Shown here in pieces: positions 62,800-64,000 of a stretch of DNA of 64,000 nt (position 1 is its first letter; every line of letters begins with the position of its first letter). A model generated the notes under the pieces. That model had not been told where the DNA came from. It worked only from the letters and a program-made list of their open reading frames with translations, and searched no databases. A program made the position numbers and the translations under genes. The stretch spans positions 17,790,190 to 17,854,189 of the forward strand of contig NC_135999.1 of the NCBI RefSeq assembly GCF_048128805.1, in the 5' to 3' direction. The stretch comes from Centroberyx gerrardi (taxonomy: Eukaryota; Chordata; Actinopteri; Beryciformes; Berycidae).

Positions 62800-64000
62800 C
62801 AGAAAGTCTGGACCGAGTCTCTGGTAGTGAGGATTGTTCCATGTCAGAGGGAGTTGAACAACACCAGGAGAACAACACAGAAATTCGGATTACAGTTAAG
62901 GAGGAGGAAGAGGAACTTGTTAACAGTAAGCTGAGGAAAAATCCATTACAGGAGTGCAAATGTTGATTGTAAATTTATAATGATGCTCAAGATAATGCTC
63001 ATACTAATCAAATACCCCTCAGATACTGTGAAATGTTGTCTGAACTGAGACCCAGTTCCATTGAGGAACTAGAAGTGGTTTCCAGAACTGACTGGATTGA
63101 AACATGTTTGCGGTATCAATTCCCATTAGCAATTTGTGGCTAATGGGAAGTGGCTACACTTTCAAAGAGTCTTTGTTGCTATGTGCTTCAGGTACAAGAC
63201 AACTGCTCCCATGTATATACATATAAAAGAAAGGAACCGATAAGAAATTGGATTGTTTAGAAGGAATTGTTAAGGAATCCTCTTTGATAAAATCATATCA
63301 ATTCGCAACCCTAGTCTGTACTGGTGATGGCAATATTGCCTAAGAACAGTTGATATGTTGCTTTCTGAAAGTACTGTGGTAGGTTAAATCTATTTTTAGA
63401 GATGGAAAAAAAAGCACTTGTCGCATTAGGAAAATGTCATTAATCAGGGTATCTAGTTTCCTCGGCTCCTTTGTGATTTCACAGAATTTCCTGTGATTAA
63501 TGTGACAAAACGCTTAATGTAAATATCAAAAGCACAAATTCCTTTAGGGACTGACTAACAAACTGTTTAGAATTCCACCATCTGCCAAGGACATTGTATG
63601 TACCTGTTCCAACTCATGGGAATACTCCATATATTATGACTACATAGGCCTAAATACCACCTGTAGAACTGGTTAAGAAACAGCTGTCGTGAAGTTAATA
63701 TTGCTGTTGTGTGATCTGACCATAATATACAAGTGTTAAGTCTATGGGCAGGTGCATCATCAGTGAGATGAGGCATTTGGTGCAGTTTACATATTACTTT
63801 ACAAACAAACATTAACTCATATAGGCCCTTGTTACAGGTCTGTAAATGTTGCTTGATGACATGTTTCCACTCAGTCCTATTTCTGTTTCCATAGTCTCAG
63901 GTGAGGATCCTGATCATGTTGCTGACACTGAAGATGAGAGTCCTCCAACATCGCCACTGCAGCTGAACAACAATTTGACAAAGAGCTCCTACTGCTGTGG
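62800..64000 (+). CDS. Tandem copy of gene C exons 4 and 5 (cut by window end)
   Basis: Exon 62800-62925 duplicates gene C exon 4 with the same length and splice sites ([18 protein letters not shown]), ending [12 protein letters not shown]. The exon from 63895 duplicates the start of exon 5, with QQQ reduced to Q and one Asn-to-Lys change; both keep the frame. The intron between them is about 565 bp longer than in the first copy. The duplication begins in intron 3 at about 61380 (copy at 62729). No separate upstream exons or promoter are visible between 62680 and 62800. So it is either an alternative 3' end for gene C or the start of a downstream gene that uses a Met inside exon 4 ([10 protein letters not shown]). 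Confidence 0.75.

Overview
This is a gene-dense piece of a teleost fish nuclear genome. Genes are split into short GT-AG exons. TG/CA microsatellites, foldback (MITE-like) elements, hAT-like elements with 8-bp target duplications and a tRNA-headed SINE are scattered through introns and spacers. The gene products match vertebrate families, and the SINE type suggests a percomorph, but the species cannot be named from sequence alone. All gene models were built by reading splice sites and checking that exon phases join; no RNA evidence was available.

Left third (1-28.9 kb), conserved vertebrate genes: the 3' part of a mesothelin-like GPI-anchored gene (+, ends 3890); a very small LITAF-domain gene (-, 5144-5898); TXNDC11, a 13-exon ER thioredoxin-domain gene (-, 9401-17623, 864 aa); and BFAR, a RING-SAM-transmembrane ubiquitin ligase (-, 20620-27845, 460 aa). 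From memory, LITAF, TXNDC11 and BFAR orthologues all lie on human chromosome 16p13, so this looks like a conserved block.

Right two thirds (30-64 kb): a plus-strand cluster of C2H2 zinc-finger genes I cannot assign to a named family; no KRAB, SCAN or BTB domain is visible. ZnF gene A (about 30.2-39.2 kb) has a degenerate finger block, a row of small exons each carrying a basic AT-hook-like motif, then 2- and 7-finger exons. ZnF gene B (41067-51470, 1361 aa) holds about 27 fingers in 12 exons whose phases all join. It carries a threefold repeated 3-finger exon and two copies of a two-exon cassette that also ends gene A. ZnF gene C (56290-62680, 692 aa) has 9- and 6-finger exons. Its last two exons are repeated in tandem from 62.7 kb to the window end, where the second copy is cut off.

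The most unusual feature is this modular architecture. Nearly all introns in the ZnF cluster are phase 1, so exons are interchangeable in frame. Whole exons and exon pairs have been duplicated within and between genes, and an acidic [10 protein letters not shown]-type motif recurs just before phase-1 splice donors in all three genes. BFAR and gene A lie head to head, and clusters of the palindrome TAACGTTA/GCTAGC sit at the 5' end of each of these transcription units.
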